A DNA stretch of 64,000 bases from Amblyomma americanum (lineage: Eukaryota > Arthropoda > Arachnida > Ixodida > Ixodidae): assembly GCF_052857255.1 (NCBI RefSeq), contig NC_135500.1:165846683-165910682 (forward strand), given 5' to 3'. Positions within the stretch are counted from its first letter, which is position 1. Each line of letters opens with the position of its first letter. The notes beneath the pieces were generated by a model. The model was not told the DNA's origin, did not search any database, and worked only from the letters and a program-made list of their open reading frames with translations. Shown one piece after another: positions 26,081 through 36,970 of the stretch. A program made the position numbers and the translations under genes.

Positions 26081-27929
26081 TTTTTCTACCACCTCTGTTT
26101 CACAAAATAAAATACGTACTGGACGAATCGGAAAAGCGAGCCGGTTGACAGACAAGGATTCAAATTTGTTACTTTCTCCAGTGCACATATAAGCTCAGGT
26201 ACACATGGCTCATTTTTCGAAACCTTTGAGTTTGCAGCACTCGGCAGCCCTCAAAGTGTGCAGGCTTCAGCTGTGGCGGCCTGTGACTCACCGCGTGTGT
26301 CATTGCTTGCCGTGCCTGCTACGTACCGCATTTCTATATTTCCTCTTATCATTTCATGCCCCCGCCCCCTAATCCTTCTCCCCCAGTGCAGGGTAGCCAA
26401 ACTGAACATACCCACGGTTAACCTTCCTGCCTTTTCCTAACAGTTTTCTTCCTATCTTCCTAGGATTTGACAAAATAAGATGGCCAAAAACTGGCGAATA
26501 TCTCTGACATGAACATGAGCATGCCGAACAGCCATTCGGCATTTCTACATGCTATGTAAACCCAGAATTAATTAGCATTGGGGTACCGCCACAGAGAAAC
26601 ATGCTTTCAACAGCGGTAAAGGAAGATGACGGAGCGAGCAAAGCACAAGATATCTCTAGATATGATGAATGCAAAGAAGTTTCATCGCGTCTGGCACCGT
26701 GCAAGCTGCCGGAAAGCCGGATCTGAACGCGATAGCATGCGGGGATCAGTCTTCGTGAAATTCTTAGCAACCATTGGTTGTCCGGCTTGGAGTGTGCAAA
26801 AACTAAAGAAAAGAGGCACCTAATGGTTGCTAAAGAGTTTTACACAAGGGCTTTCCCGCAGAGAGATTAGCGCACGCTGTTGTGTTTAGATCTCATCAGG
26901 GTTACCCCTGCGTTTTATAGGTTTTCCGCAACACTCCACTTTGGCACCTCTTTCTCTTCTTCTTTCACTAATTCCTCCATCCATGTCCCCTCCGCGCTGG
27001 TGTGGAGTCTAGAGAGATGCGAGGACGTTACATCGCCTTTGTCCGACTAACGGGACCTATTCTACTTATGTACGTTTTAGCGGAAAAAAAATGTGAGAAG
27101 GAAAGGGATAGAGATGGAGATTTTGGTTCTTTGCGGTACGGTATGGTTCCGAGCAAAAGTGAGTTGGAAAAGCTCGCGCATGATTTAGACTCTGCTCCGT
27201 GAAAGTGTTGTTCAGGTGTTCAACAATATCGAGACAGTTACTGTCGCTTTCTTTTTTTTAAACACTTCTACCCTATCCTAACCTGAGATAAGTACTGTAC
27301 GAATACTCAATAGATCACCCAGCGACCTGACCACGCGTCAGCATAAGCTTCGGTGTTATATGTACTGTTACACTGCTGTTCGCTATGAACGGTCTACGAG
27401 AAAATGCGCCACTTAAAATGCATGCTTAATTTCGGGGCGAAGTTAAATATTTCGTCAGGTCGACGCCTCAAGCCTAGCTTGCAATGTCCCTACGGCACAT
27501 GTCTGTGTTTTTTCACCACATTTTAATGATAACAGCAAGATATCTGGGTACATTTGCCATAATGTTCATTGAAGAGTAAGGTTTTTTAAGGTTTGATATC
27601 TTTCAAGCTCACTTGGTGGCAGTGATACTGAAGTCTTATCCAGGTGGCGACATGACAACGCGCAGATGTGATAATTTTTTTCCTAATTAGTATCTATCAC
27701 TTCCAAGCTCGCTAAGTGAAGTCAATCACGGCTATTTTATTTTTGTTTCTGCGCGTTGTACTACAAATAAAATCTCTGGGGTCGCTTAAGCTGCTCCTTT
27801 ACGGTAGAACGCAATATCATAATGGGTCCCTTCAGTGGCCTGGGACTCCTATTTCTCGCGTGGTCCTCCTGGGGACCTCTTACGATCTAACAGACCCTAA
27901 AGTTCTGATTAAAGTTATCCTATACTTCG
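26081..27929. other. Intergenic, no gene recognised
   Basis: Only short frames. The 66-codon frame at 27002-27202 is charged but has no motif and no splice context. No shared repeat. Confidence 0.45.
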
Positions 27930-28197
27930 CATTCATTGATCGCAGAAAGCCCTCATATCACTACTTGGGTGGCGGGGGAGCGGCCAGGCGATGCACGCCC
28001 CAAAGCCCCAGCAGGTGGGTATGGTGGTGGTGCTTGTGAGACCTAAGTTGCTATTTCCTAGCTTCCGCAAGGCTCATGAGCAGTGTCATGGTCGGAAGGT
28101 GGCAACTGCATAGAACTTATTCTATTAATTTCGTTGGCACCAGCTTTTCTCGAGAGGCCAAAGGCGGCGGGACCCTTAACACATTCGCGTTAAAGAG
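27930..28197 (+). repeat. Dispersed repeat family B, copy 3
   Basis: Contains 'ccctcatatcactacttggg', 'gcggccaggcgatgcacgcc', 'ggtggtgcttgtgagaccta' and the 3' block 'gacccttaacacattcgcgt' ending in 'taaa'. These match copies 1 and 2 in the same order but with more divergence. The 5' block ('taagggtatgacgc') is not recognised, so this copy may be 5' truncated. Confidence 0.6.
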
Positions 28198-31100
28198 CAC
28201 CGGTCAGGTTACATGCATCCTTCTGTTCGCTTCAGCTAGTAGGCACAAGCCATACTGACTATTCACTAAAATTAACCATATATGCGGCTCCAATTTATCG
28301 CAAACTTTTGTTCCGCAAAAAAATAAAATTTCCTCAAAGCCGCACAAAAATTTCTTTGCACTCCTGTCCTGCTGGCTCGCTGAATGTACAATAAAACAAA
28401 CCTTACTCTTGAAAACAACACAGTCATAAAAGTTGAAGGCAAAGTTAAGGAACGCACAGAACCCGTACTCTTATATAATGCGTGAAAAGTGAAATAAAAA
28501 GCAGACATATAAAATATAAAAACACATTTGATTTCAGTGCCATCTCACTGCAGAGCTTTCATCGCAAGTCATCGGCATGAAAGATGCAAAAAGGCTCGAA
28601 ATATTGTGGGTGACAATAAAATGCCCGATCGGCGCCTTTCCAGCAGGTGCTGTCCAGGGGGTTCTGGGAGACCTTAGTGCCCAGCAGTGATTTCAACAAA
28701 GCTTAAAGAGAGAAGAAGGAGTCCCAGTCCATATGTTATTTCTGACGATGCATGGCTCCTGCTGATGTGGTCATACCTTTTCTTATGAGTTCTACGCGTC
28801 AACAGAGCATGCAAAAATCAGCATAGAAAAAGCAAAAAATTTGAGACTTAAGAAACGATACATTCATAGCGAACTTAGGACTCGGTCGCTCTTAAATCTA
28901 CCTTCATGATCATGTTGGCTGGTCATGAATGCTGCCTTGAATGTGTAATGAACTGTCCGTGCATACATTTACTTCTTTGCAGTAATACTTTTGTTTACGC
29001 TGGGTTTTGTATAATACTCTGTTAAGTGCTAATTACACTTGGGCGCCGTGCTGTCGGCTGTACTGGGGAAATGAGACCAGGTCTTACTGCATTTTGTCAC
29101 AGTTCTCTTTTAATCTCGGGAAGAAATGAAAGCTCGGCCTTCAACCTTCAATATCTTAACCTCCTTCATTTTTATTCCACAGGAAAATGGTGTTGGGCGG
29201 TGAGATTTCGAAGTTCATTACTGATGTTATATGTGGAGAATTATTACTTTTTACAAAATTTAAGGCGTACATTTTGGAGAAATAGGAATTTTTTGAGAGA
29301 GTCGCGGAGTTTTATGAAACAAAATTGTTCCACTTTTGAAAATTGACGAAGTTTTTAAGCCGCTACATGCAGAAAGGGCTTGAAATATGGTACTTTCGCT
29401 TATTAAATCATATATCACTGCAATATAATCTTCACGACATCGTATTTTCTTTAGAAGAGACAAATATTAATTCTTAACGCACTAAAAAATAATAAAAAGC
29501 AGCTTCTCACGCAGCTGCGATAAGTAATAAGGAGATTTTTATAAACGCACGAAGATGTCTTGGGGCCGGACTTGCATTTTATACATCTGAATAAAACAAA
29601 ACGAATCGAATGCAGGATTTTGCTTTCCGTTTTGAACGTTTTAAAACGAAACGAAAAGCCCTCGAGTTTTACGCTTGTATAAGTAAACGCGAAAGTAGAA
29701 TGATGATCTTTATGGCATAAGGGCAGCTCTTAGCCATTGAGCGCCATGCGACAAAATTTTTTTGCCTCTTTTCGCAAAAGACTACTTTAATGCGAACGTA
29801 GCTAAACCAGTACATTAGCCACCAAGCTTTCCTGTGTGTACTCTGCACAAATGCCAGCGAAAAATTTTTATTTTTGCAAAACAATAGAATGGTCTACAAT
29901 TTGAGCAGACTCATTTTAGGCACCCCTATAAATTTGGAAGAGCCATGCTTAGTATAGGCTGTTACGTTCTTCTGCTGATAACATCTTTTGTCACACAGAA
30001 CGTGTTGCTGTGTTTTCTTGTTCATAATGACGCTTATGAAAAGCCCCGATATCGGGGCAATATAAGCGCCACTGCGGAGCGCTGCGAGTGTTTTTCCTGT
30101 CCGGCTGCCGAGATGAAATAAAGACATTCCTGACAAGCTCAGTGCCACCGCCTGCTCGTTATTCATCGATGCGGCCATAAACGTAACCAGGCTAAACAGC
30201 GCCTATATTTGCATTAGTGCGGCAGTAAGATATGAGTTGCTTCTTGGTGAAAGAAAGACGCATAGTGGCGACATGAGACAAACCGGAAATGCACCGGACA
30301 TAATGTTATTCGAGATGGAACCAAGATTACAACTGAGAAAATAGGAGGCGCTGTCATACAAGTAACGACACAGCTACAAGGACATCTGACTCTCCCGTCA
30401 CTGCGGCATATATACGCAGAGTTGTACGAAAGGTCTCCAGTGTGCCGTGTTGCAGTGCACAGCAAGCCAGGAGGGCAAACAGCCTACGGCCGCTGCCGTC
30501 AAAGTTCCTGATCCGCTTGTGTAAATAACGGTGTCCCGATTTTCGTAGCTGGAATTCTAAGCAGCTTTGAGTAACGCGTCGATGCTTCAGAAAATGAGGA
30601 ACAGTTCGTGGATTCGTGTTTTTTTTCTTCCAGGCGACTGTATTACTTTCTTCGCGATATCTATTTGCATAGCATGCGATTTCTGGCAGTGGTTTGCGCG
30701 GACTCTTTCTGTTTATGCGGCAGAAAGTTCTCTCGAGGCAACTGCAGGCGGGGTGTGGTGCTGAGTAAAGAAGTATGTGAGATGTTTTTCACGCGTTCCG
30801 TAAAGACGTCTGTCGCCTTTAAGGCAAACAAAAACCAGAACACAATATACCTCACCATTCTTGGGTTTGGAAAAGCTTCGTCAGATTTGTTGTACTTACG
30901 TGACCTCGAAATCAATTCTTGTTTTTCATTTTCCTGAGATTAGGTCTTTCACATTCATCAAAATTCTTTGCTGAGTTACCATTACTGACTTCGTATAGAA
31001 ATGGAAATGAATACCTTTGACTTTACGATTTTACCAACGCCTGTACCGAAAAAAATATCGTCACTCGAACTTTTCAACTTTGCTTTGTTAAGTTATGTTT

Positions 31101-32164
31101 TTTTTACCTCTATATATGATAATTTCACTATTGCTTATTTTGTGCTAATATTATTTAATATTTTGAAAACCTTACAAGTTGGAGTTTGGAGCCTTGAAGA
31201 GCTGTGATCGCGGTGAATTAAATTTAAAGTTCCACAAAGCAATACAGGAACGTGGTGAACGCCACCTAAGAATAAAAAAAAACCCCGCTAAAATCTAAAA
31301 AGTATTGTGAGCAAACAACGAAATAGCACAATGGAATCAAGTAATACATTGCACAGACTACAAATAAACAGCGTGAGGAAAATCTGACTAATATGCATCG
31401 CATTACATTACGAAAAAGGTAGTGGCGGCAAAAATTAAACATGCAACCCAACGCCAGAACTACTCAGACACATGGGAATGATCACTGGCATTAAGGTGAA
31501 TAACGTTGCACTAATACGGCCTATGACGTTCGTGACTACTTGACACTCATGATACTTAACGTCTTGCTCGAGGAAGCGCCGGTGAGTGAGAAGCATGGGA
31601 AATTTCGTAGATGTGGGCGAAATGGAAAATCTTAGTAACTACAAGAGCTCCGCACGTTTCAAAGAGAGAATCTGTTTTCCTTGCCAACCGTATGTATTAC
31701 GTATTTTTAGAGATCATAACCCACCTCTTGGTTTCAGCAACAAGCCTTGCTTCTATAAATAAGTGCGTTAGAGGAGCGGTTACCTCTTTTTACATTATGA
31801 GGCAATTCGTATTTAGAGCGTAGTCATTATTTGCGGCCATTATAGTCATGTCACACTATTTGTATCACAAGTATTCGCCATTCCCTTTTAGTTCTAGTCA
31901 CTGCTATGTAGAAAACAATTTAGAGAGCAAATTAAGAGACAGCGGCGTCAAAAATAGACATTATTGCTGTTATTATTTTTGTGGAAGAGCCGAAAAACTG
32001 ACTCCGTTAATGAAGACTTCCGAACGCATTACGCATCATTGCAGCAGTATGTTTTTGGATAAAGAAAAAAGAAGTTATAACAGCGAACTACTGAAATACG
32101 AGCGATGGTGAAGTTCTGAGATACGTCAGCATACAATTCTTAACACAAGTTTTTCAGCGGGTTC
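28198..32164. other. Gene-poor intergenic region
   Basis: About 4 kb, A+T-rich, frames up to 109 codons on opposite strands without motifs. Not covered by any repeat visible elsewhere in the window. If the reading at 32165-32770 is an exon, part of this could be its 3' untranslated or intronic sequence. Confidence 0.4.
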
Positions 32165-32770
32165 CTACACGGGCTTAAGGAGTTGGGAATCATCGGTGCC
32201 GTTGTCCAGCAGCCCACGTGGCACATAGTGGCCGATGATGTTAACAAGGGGCGAGTTATCCGAAAGTGTGGCCACAGAGTCGCTGCTGTCGTTCCACTGT
32301 CCGGAGGGCTGGTGAGTCTGGGGTACTCCCGCGTAACTGTTAACCACTGGCGTCACGGCAGCCACGGCGACCACACCACCTCCACCGACTGCCCTGAGAA
32401 GCATTTCTCTTGGGTCGGTGAGCACACCATACCAGAAGACCACCACCACCAGGCAAGCGACCACGACGAGGCTTCCCGTGCAGACTGCGTAGAACAGCGG
32501 GCGGTTTATGGCGGGCTCGGTTCCGGGCTCGGCCTGCGCGACTTCGACGATGGACCTCAGCACAGCGGACTCCAGGTCCACGGTCGTGGAGGACGCCATC
32601 GTTTGCGATGAGTGCTGCGTGAGTTCGATGCATGAACGGGTCTGTTGCAGCGAAGCTGTCTCTCTGGACACGTCGCCTTGTGCCGTGATGGTGTCCATGG
32701 CGTCAGTGGGAGCGGCAGGCAGCAGACTTCTTTCTCTTCGTGCCGGAAATGCGGACGGTCTCACGGAGCC
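32165..32770 (-). CDS. Probable exon of a single-pass membrane protein, unidentified
   Basis: The open frame is conspicuously G+C-richer than its A+T-rich flanks. At its 5' side the minus strand has a good 3' splice site, 'ccaccatttgtttcag', with the exon starting at 32770 in phase with the frame. An internal ATG at 32698 in a favourable context ('gacgccatgg') would give 177 residues. About 68 polar residues, then 'LFYAVCTGSLVVVACLVVVV' and 'FWYGVL' form one membrane segment (about 69-93 from that ATG). A roughly 85-residue tail follows with sequons NDS and NGT, as expected for an extracellular side. No cleavable signal peptide is apparent, so a type II topology is likely. It ends at TAG after 'QLLKPV'; no strong 5' splice site is seen, so this may be a terminal exon. 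I do not recognise the family. Confidence 0.5.
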   Translation of the reverse strand, partial: GSVRPSAFPARRERSLLPAAPTDAMDTITAQGDVSRETASLQQTRSCIELTQHSSQTMASSTTVDLESAVLRSIVEVAQAEPGTEPAINRPLFYAVCTGSLVVVACLVVVVFWYGVLTDPREMLLRAVGGGGVVAVAAVTPVVNSYAGVPQTHQPSGQWNDSSDSVATLSDNSPLVNIIGHYVPRGLLDNGTDDSQLLKPV

Positions 32771-33147
32771 CTGAAACAAATGGTGGTGATGATAATTTCT
32801 TCACTGATAACGAGTGTTCCCACAAAGTGTTTTGGTTCAGATTGAGATGCAGAGCTGTAAAGCAAAGAGAGGGCCGTTGATAGGATAGAGAAAACACAGC
32901 GCTGACTTACAGTTCTAAATTCACCGGCGCACTAATAAAAAATTGAATGCTTAGTGCCCACAGAACAAAACTAGGCAACTAGCATCGGTTGGCATAATAG
33001 GAGTTCGTTTTCTTCCTCTTCTACCTCTGAGTATCAGAAAAGTAAAGGAAGAGAAAGTATTCAATTATGGTATTTGGTTATTTGCTTACATCTGTAATTT
33101 CCTGCAAGTCGTCGCCTCCACATTTATGCAGTCGCCCCAGAAGACGG
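32771..33147. other. Putative intron sequence
   Basis: A+T-rich, directly upstream (minus strand) of the splice acceptor at 32771-32776. No upstream exon could be identified. Confidence 0.35.
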
Positions 33148-33702
33148 TCACACATTGTCTTTACATGGTCGGCCGCTTCTGTCGTTAAAAAATTGCATGG
33201 CTTTGCAGTTTAATTTTGAATGAGGCCTCAAGCAGTACTGTGAACCTATCAGGGTTACACACTGAAGACTGAAACCGTTCAACAATTTCGTTTGAAATCG
33301 ACCCCAACCACAGCGTCTTTCACGACTGTAATGTCGTGTGTTGTACTCTTGGCAAAGCACATATGCTGCAAATGTTCTCCGACCGACAGATTGGTCTGAT
33401 TTTATCCATTTCCAGGCAAACATGTTCAGTCAAGGTAGGTCATATATGACGTTACGGCACTCAGGGATGACGTCAATAGATTCATCTAGCACCACATGCA
33501 AAAATACTTTCAGGTTCAGGCACAATATCTGACGACTGGTGACATACAGTAGATATCTGCGAAGTGAGATGACCAGAAAGTTTTTCAGGGAGACCCGTGG
33601 AATTGACAAACCTTGACGATTGAATGCTTTGAAAAGAAAGTTGTTCACTATCGCACTGTCACGCCGCTTCCTAATGTTTCGAAAAAGAAAATTGGGGACA
33701 GA
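33148..33702 (-). pseudogene. Unidentified reading frame broken by one in-frame stop
   Basis: One minus-strand frame stays protein-like for about 185 codons with a single TGA at about 33427. Before the stop it reads 'RKRRDSAIVNNFLFKAFNRQ' and 'LKNFLVISLRRYLLYVTSRQ'; after it 'MFAWKWIKSDQSVGRRTFAA'. No domain is recognised. It could be a decayed transposase or host exon, or chance. It lies on the same strand as, and upstream of, the membrane-protein exon, but no splice sites linking the two were found. Confidence 0.2.
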
Positions 33703-34149
33703 GCTTTATGACCTGTCCCTTTTTTTGTTGAAAACAAACTTTGCAGGAAGAATAGACGTGTAGAGAGGATTCAGGTTGTTAAAGTTAATGGGTTGTACAT
33801 TCTTATATGGTCGCCTGCTGGGAAATATTTCGAAGAGGACTACGTGCAGCTCCACACAGACTGCCGAGGAGGGTTGTTGCTCGAAAAAACGTCTCCGTGA
33901 GCAGATGTTATCAAGCAGTCGGAGAAGTCTACGTTAACCTACATACGCTGCACCTTGTGATTACAAAAACTCGCCTTCATCAAGAAAATGTACGCACACG
34001 CATACCAGGCAACAAGATAACTAAGCTTCCTGCAAACACCAATAAAGCGCTGTGCTGTCAGGGCGCAATGAGTGGCTCCACATAAAAAGATACATTGCGT
34101 ACCTTGAATGCGAGAGTATTCTGCGGCTTCAGGATTTAGGAGTCGGGAC
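33703..34149. other. Intergenic, no feature seen
   Basis: Short frames only. The 92-codon plus frame at 33807-34085 shows no motif. Confidence 0.45.
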
Positions 34150-34440
34150 CGCAGATGTGGCCGAATGATTAAAGCGTCCGTACCGCATGCGGGTGGTACA
34201 GGGTTCGATCCCCAGTGCCGCCGTGTACCCACCGGTGATACAATGGGTACACGCTTTCAACGGATTTAGTGTTCGGCTTCTTTTGCCTGGAATGCTTAAA
34301 GTATGGGTCTCTAACCACAGCTTGTGTAAACATAAGTATCTTGCGCCAGGGCCCTGCTTTACCTAAAGCTGCCCTTGCGCCATCGAATTCAACATCACCA
34401 TCATGATCATCAAGCCCAGCTGCTAATTTGTGGTCAAGCG
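34150..34440 (+). repeat. tRNA-derived SINE, third type (family C)
   Basis: Head 'tggccgaatgattaaagcgt' (box A) and 'acagggttcgatccccagtg' (box B, 34199-34213) with the intervening 'ccgcatgcgggtgg' stem. The family-specific body follows: 'cgtgtacccaccggtgatac', 'aatgggtacacgctttcaac'. The head differs from families A and B, and the spacing between boxes suggests a tRNA with a variable arm. The 3' boundary is uncertain. Confidence 0.7.
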
Positions 34441-35996
34441 ACCGGCCCCCACTTCGCAAGACGCCATAGTGTTGCGTAAACTTTTATGATTTTTGAGGAA
34501 AATGCTGTTTCGCCAATTTTTCGTTAGCGTCGCCCGCCATCCAAAAGACCCAAATTGACAGTAGCATTCTGCGCGTGCTCTCTTGGCACCCCGCTCTTCA
34601 TATATCCTCCTTACCGATAGGCTGAACCAATTCCGAAATTATCTGATATCTTTTCTAAACATAAACCAGAAACGTTGGCCCAATTCGTGCATTATAGATT
34701 TCTGCACTAGCCACAATAGGTGATAGTGATATTTCAAACTGTACTGAACGTTTTTTTTTTTTTTGCAATGACACTGCCTAAGGTAAATTTTTTTAGGGTA
34801 AAAGGAGTTGGCGTCATATTATGTCATAACCGCAAGCTCCCCCACCTCACCTTCCCCCTTACTGCACAAGAGACAATACAATGCGGCCAGGAGGTGGGTA
34901 TCGGAAAATTTGTCAAGTGTGGTCGTGTGAACTAGGCGGGCTTAGAAGAGAGTCCAGCAGCGGAGGTATAGTGCACTAAAATATAGCTGTCACTTCAACT
35001 GTATGGTCGTGAGCAAGAAGCATGCGAGTGTCTTTGGCCTGCTCGTTTTGTCAAAAATGGCGCAGGCCTTTCACTGGTGTCGTATTCTGATATCGACGTT
35101 ATGCGATACTCTAAACGTGTAAAAAAAAACTGATCATCATTCTGTCAACGCTTTGGCAATGTGTAATGTGGTAATTTATAGCCTTGAAGGCAGCATATCA
35201 GCTGTACTGAAACCACATCTCATGTCACACAGATGGACAAAGAAGGCGATCCGACTGTGCAGAAGAACTGTTCGTTGGTTGCGCGTGGTCGGAAAGTTTT
35301 TACCCCTACTAATACTACAAAACGCATGCCGTGACGCAGATAAAATTCTCGTGCCTCGACAGTATGCCGTATTCTGCTCTTAAGCGGCGCAATTTTATGC
35401 GGTTGTCTGTACAGAGCTTTTATACTGCGTCTTAGTGATTCTGAATGCGAAGGTATGCATTACAAAGGATTTGCAATTGTACTTGTGATTGTTGCTAGTT
35501 ATATCAGATTATACGAGCGGAGGGGATCAAGGTTAATTGGATATCAATGGATGGCGCCTTTGTGGTGCAGTGAATCTAAATGAGCCGATGATGATGGTAG
35601 TGCTACAGAAGAAGTGTTTGTTACCAATAGAAACGCGCCACTGGTTGCAGTTTCGCAGACACAAAGCTTAAAGTTTCCTGCTCCTGTGAAAGTAATCCCT
35701 AATACTCGCTTCACAAGTTAACAGCACGATGTTTAAAAAAAGATACCACAGAACCATAGTCTCAGCTGAGGTTAGGGAATTTGAGAATAGGCTTCCGCGT
35801 CACCAGTTAAAGTATAGCGGTACGGGCGAAGTCCCTCTTAGACCTCACACTACTACCTACCAACCAACCTACATTAACCTTACGACTTGCTATTTCTACG
35901 GCTAGCCTTGATTTACTAATTTTTGTCATTAACATGATCTTTGCCGTTTTTTCTAGGACTTAAATTTATAATGCGTTCTTCTCTTTCCTCCTGGTA
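34441..35996. other. Intergenic, no gene recognised
   Basis: A+T-rich with T11-T13 runs near 34750. No frame above 76 codons. 'ggcgcctttgtggtgcagtg' at about 35550 faintly resembles the family B box-A region but nothing around it supports a copy. Confidence 0.45.
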
Positions 35997-36660
35997 TACC
36001 AGATGTTTCAAGGAACACTTCAAGTGATATTCAAAAATACGGTTTTCGTAGTAAAATAATGGCTTTTAGGGCATGGTATTAAAAGTGTTGGCGAACACCA
36101 GAAAACCGGTGAATCGTTTTATGTAGTGAGCCGGTTAACTAATTTTTAATAATTAACTTTTTGCCTGTTAGACTTAAGCCCATAGTGTCAATTACAGATT
36201 TTTAGTCGGTCGTAAGTAACGGCCATATCAGTTTTTAGAATTTTGAAAACGCAATTATTAACGGTGCTGTGGCTTGAAAAAATTTGGCTGCATAGTGCGA
36301 AAATACATGATGCTTTTGGAACGCATGCAGGCAAAGCACCCTTTCTATTGCAGGTAACTACTCAAAAAAGTCAAATTTTGTGAAGCCACAGCGCCGGGTG
36401 TAATCGCGTTTTCTAAAATATAAAAAACTGCTCTGCCTATTACTATGAGTAGCTACAAATCTCTGATTGCAGCTACGCGCCTAACTGTAATAGTTAGAAA
36501 GTTAATTATTAAAAATAGTTAATCAGCTTACACCATAAAACGATTCGCCGCATTTCTGGTGTGCGCCAATACTTGTAATACCATGCTGAAAAAGGACTAT
36601 TTTTAACTCAGAAAACCTACCTTTGAAAATTACTTAAAATCTTTCCTAAGACACCCGGCA
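35997..36660. mobile_element. Foldback (long inverted repeat) element, family 1
   Basis: The left half is repeated as reverse complement in the right half around a centre near 36328, with arms of about 320 bases. Landmarks pair in order: 'gcatggtattaaaagtgttg' with the complement of 'atacttgtaataccatgc', 'aacaccagaaa' with 'tttctggtgt', 'gaatcgttttat' with 'ataaaacgattc', 'taatttttaataattaactt' with 'agttaattattaaaaatag', and 'gtgctgtggctt' with 'aagccacagcgc'. Ends are 'taccagatgtttcaaggaac' and the complement of 'ctttcctaagacacccggca'. Arms are diverged by substitutions and small indels. No coding capacity, so it would be non-autonomous (MITE-like). A target duplication was not identified. 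Confidence 0.8.
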
Positions 36661-36829
36661 TTGTGTCATTCATTTCGTAGCGTCTTTACATTGTTTGACT
36701 GTGAAGTAGAAATTTTGCGCCTTTCTTCTCTGCCAATGCAACGAACTAAAACAGGGACGAACAAAAAACAATGAAATTTAGAGGACGGTTACGTGTTCAT
36801 AACGGGAATGATCAGCGGGATATCGCGCG

Positions 36830-36970
36830 AGGCAAGGAAGTGTGGGTAAAGAGAATATGTGAGAGGGGAGAGGCAGCATAAGAGTAGAAGAGGGGAGAAG
36901 TCGAGAAGTGGAGGAGGGGCAGAGTAGAGAGGCAGTTGGGGGCATTTCAATACAAGGGAAAGAAGTGGGA
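36830..36970. repeat. Purine-rich (GA) tract on the plus strand
   Basis: About 140 bases dominated by G and A with few interruptions ('gagaggggagaggcagcata' to 'gagaggcagttgggggc'). Such tracts can form triplex DNA. The minus-strand frame through it is a compositional artefact. Confidence 0.6.

Noticed and set aside
34155..34230. Possible functional tRNA gene
   Set aside because: The tRNA-like head is followed by a family-specific body typical of a SINE, and the acceptor stem does not close convincingly.
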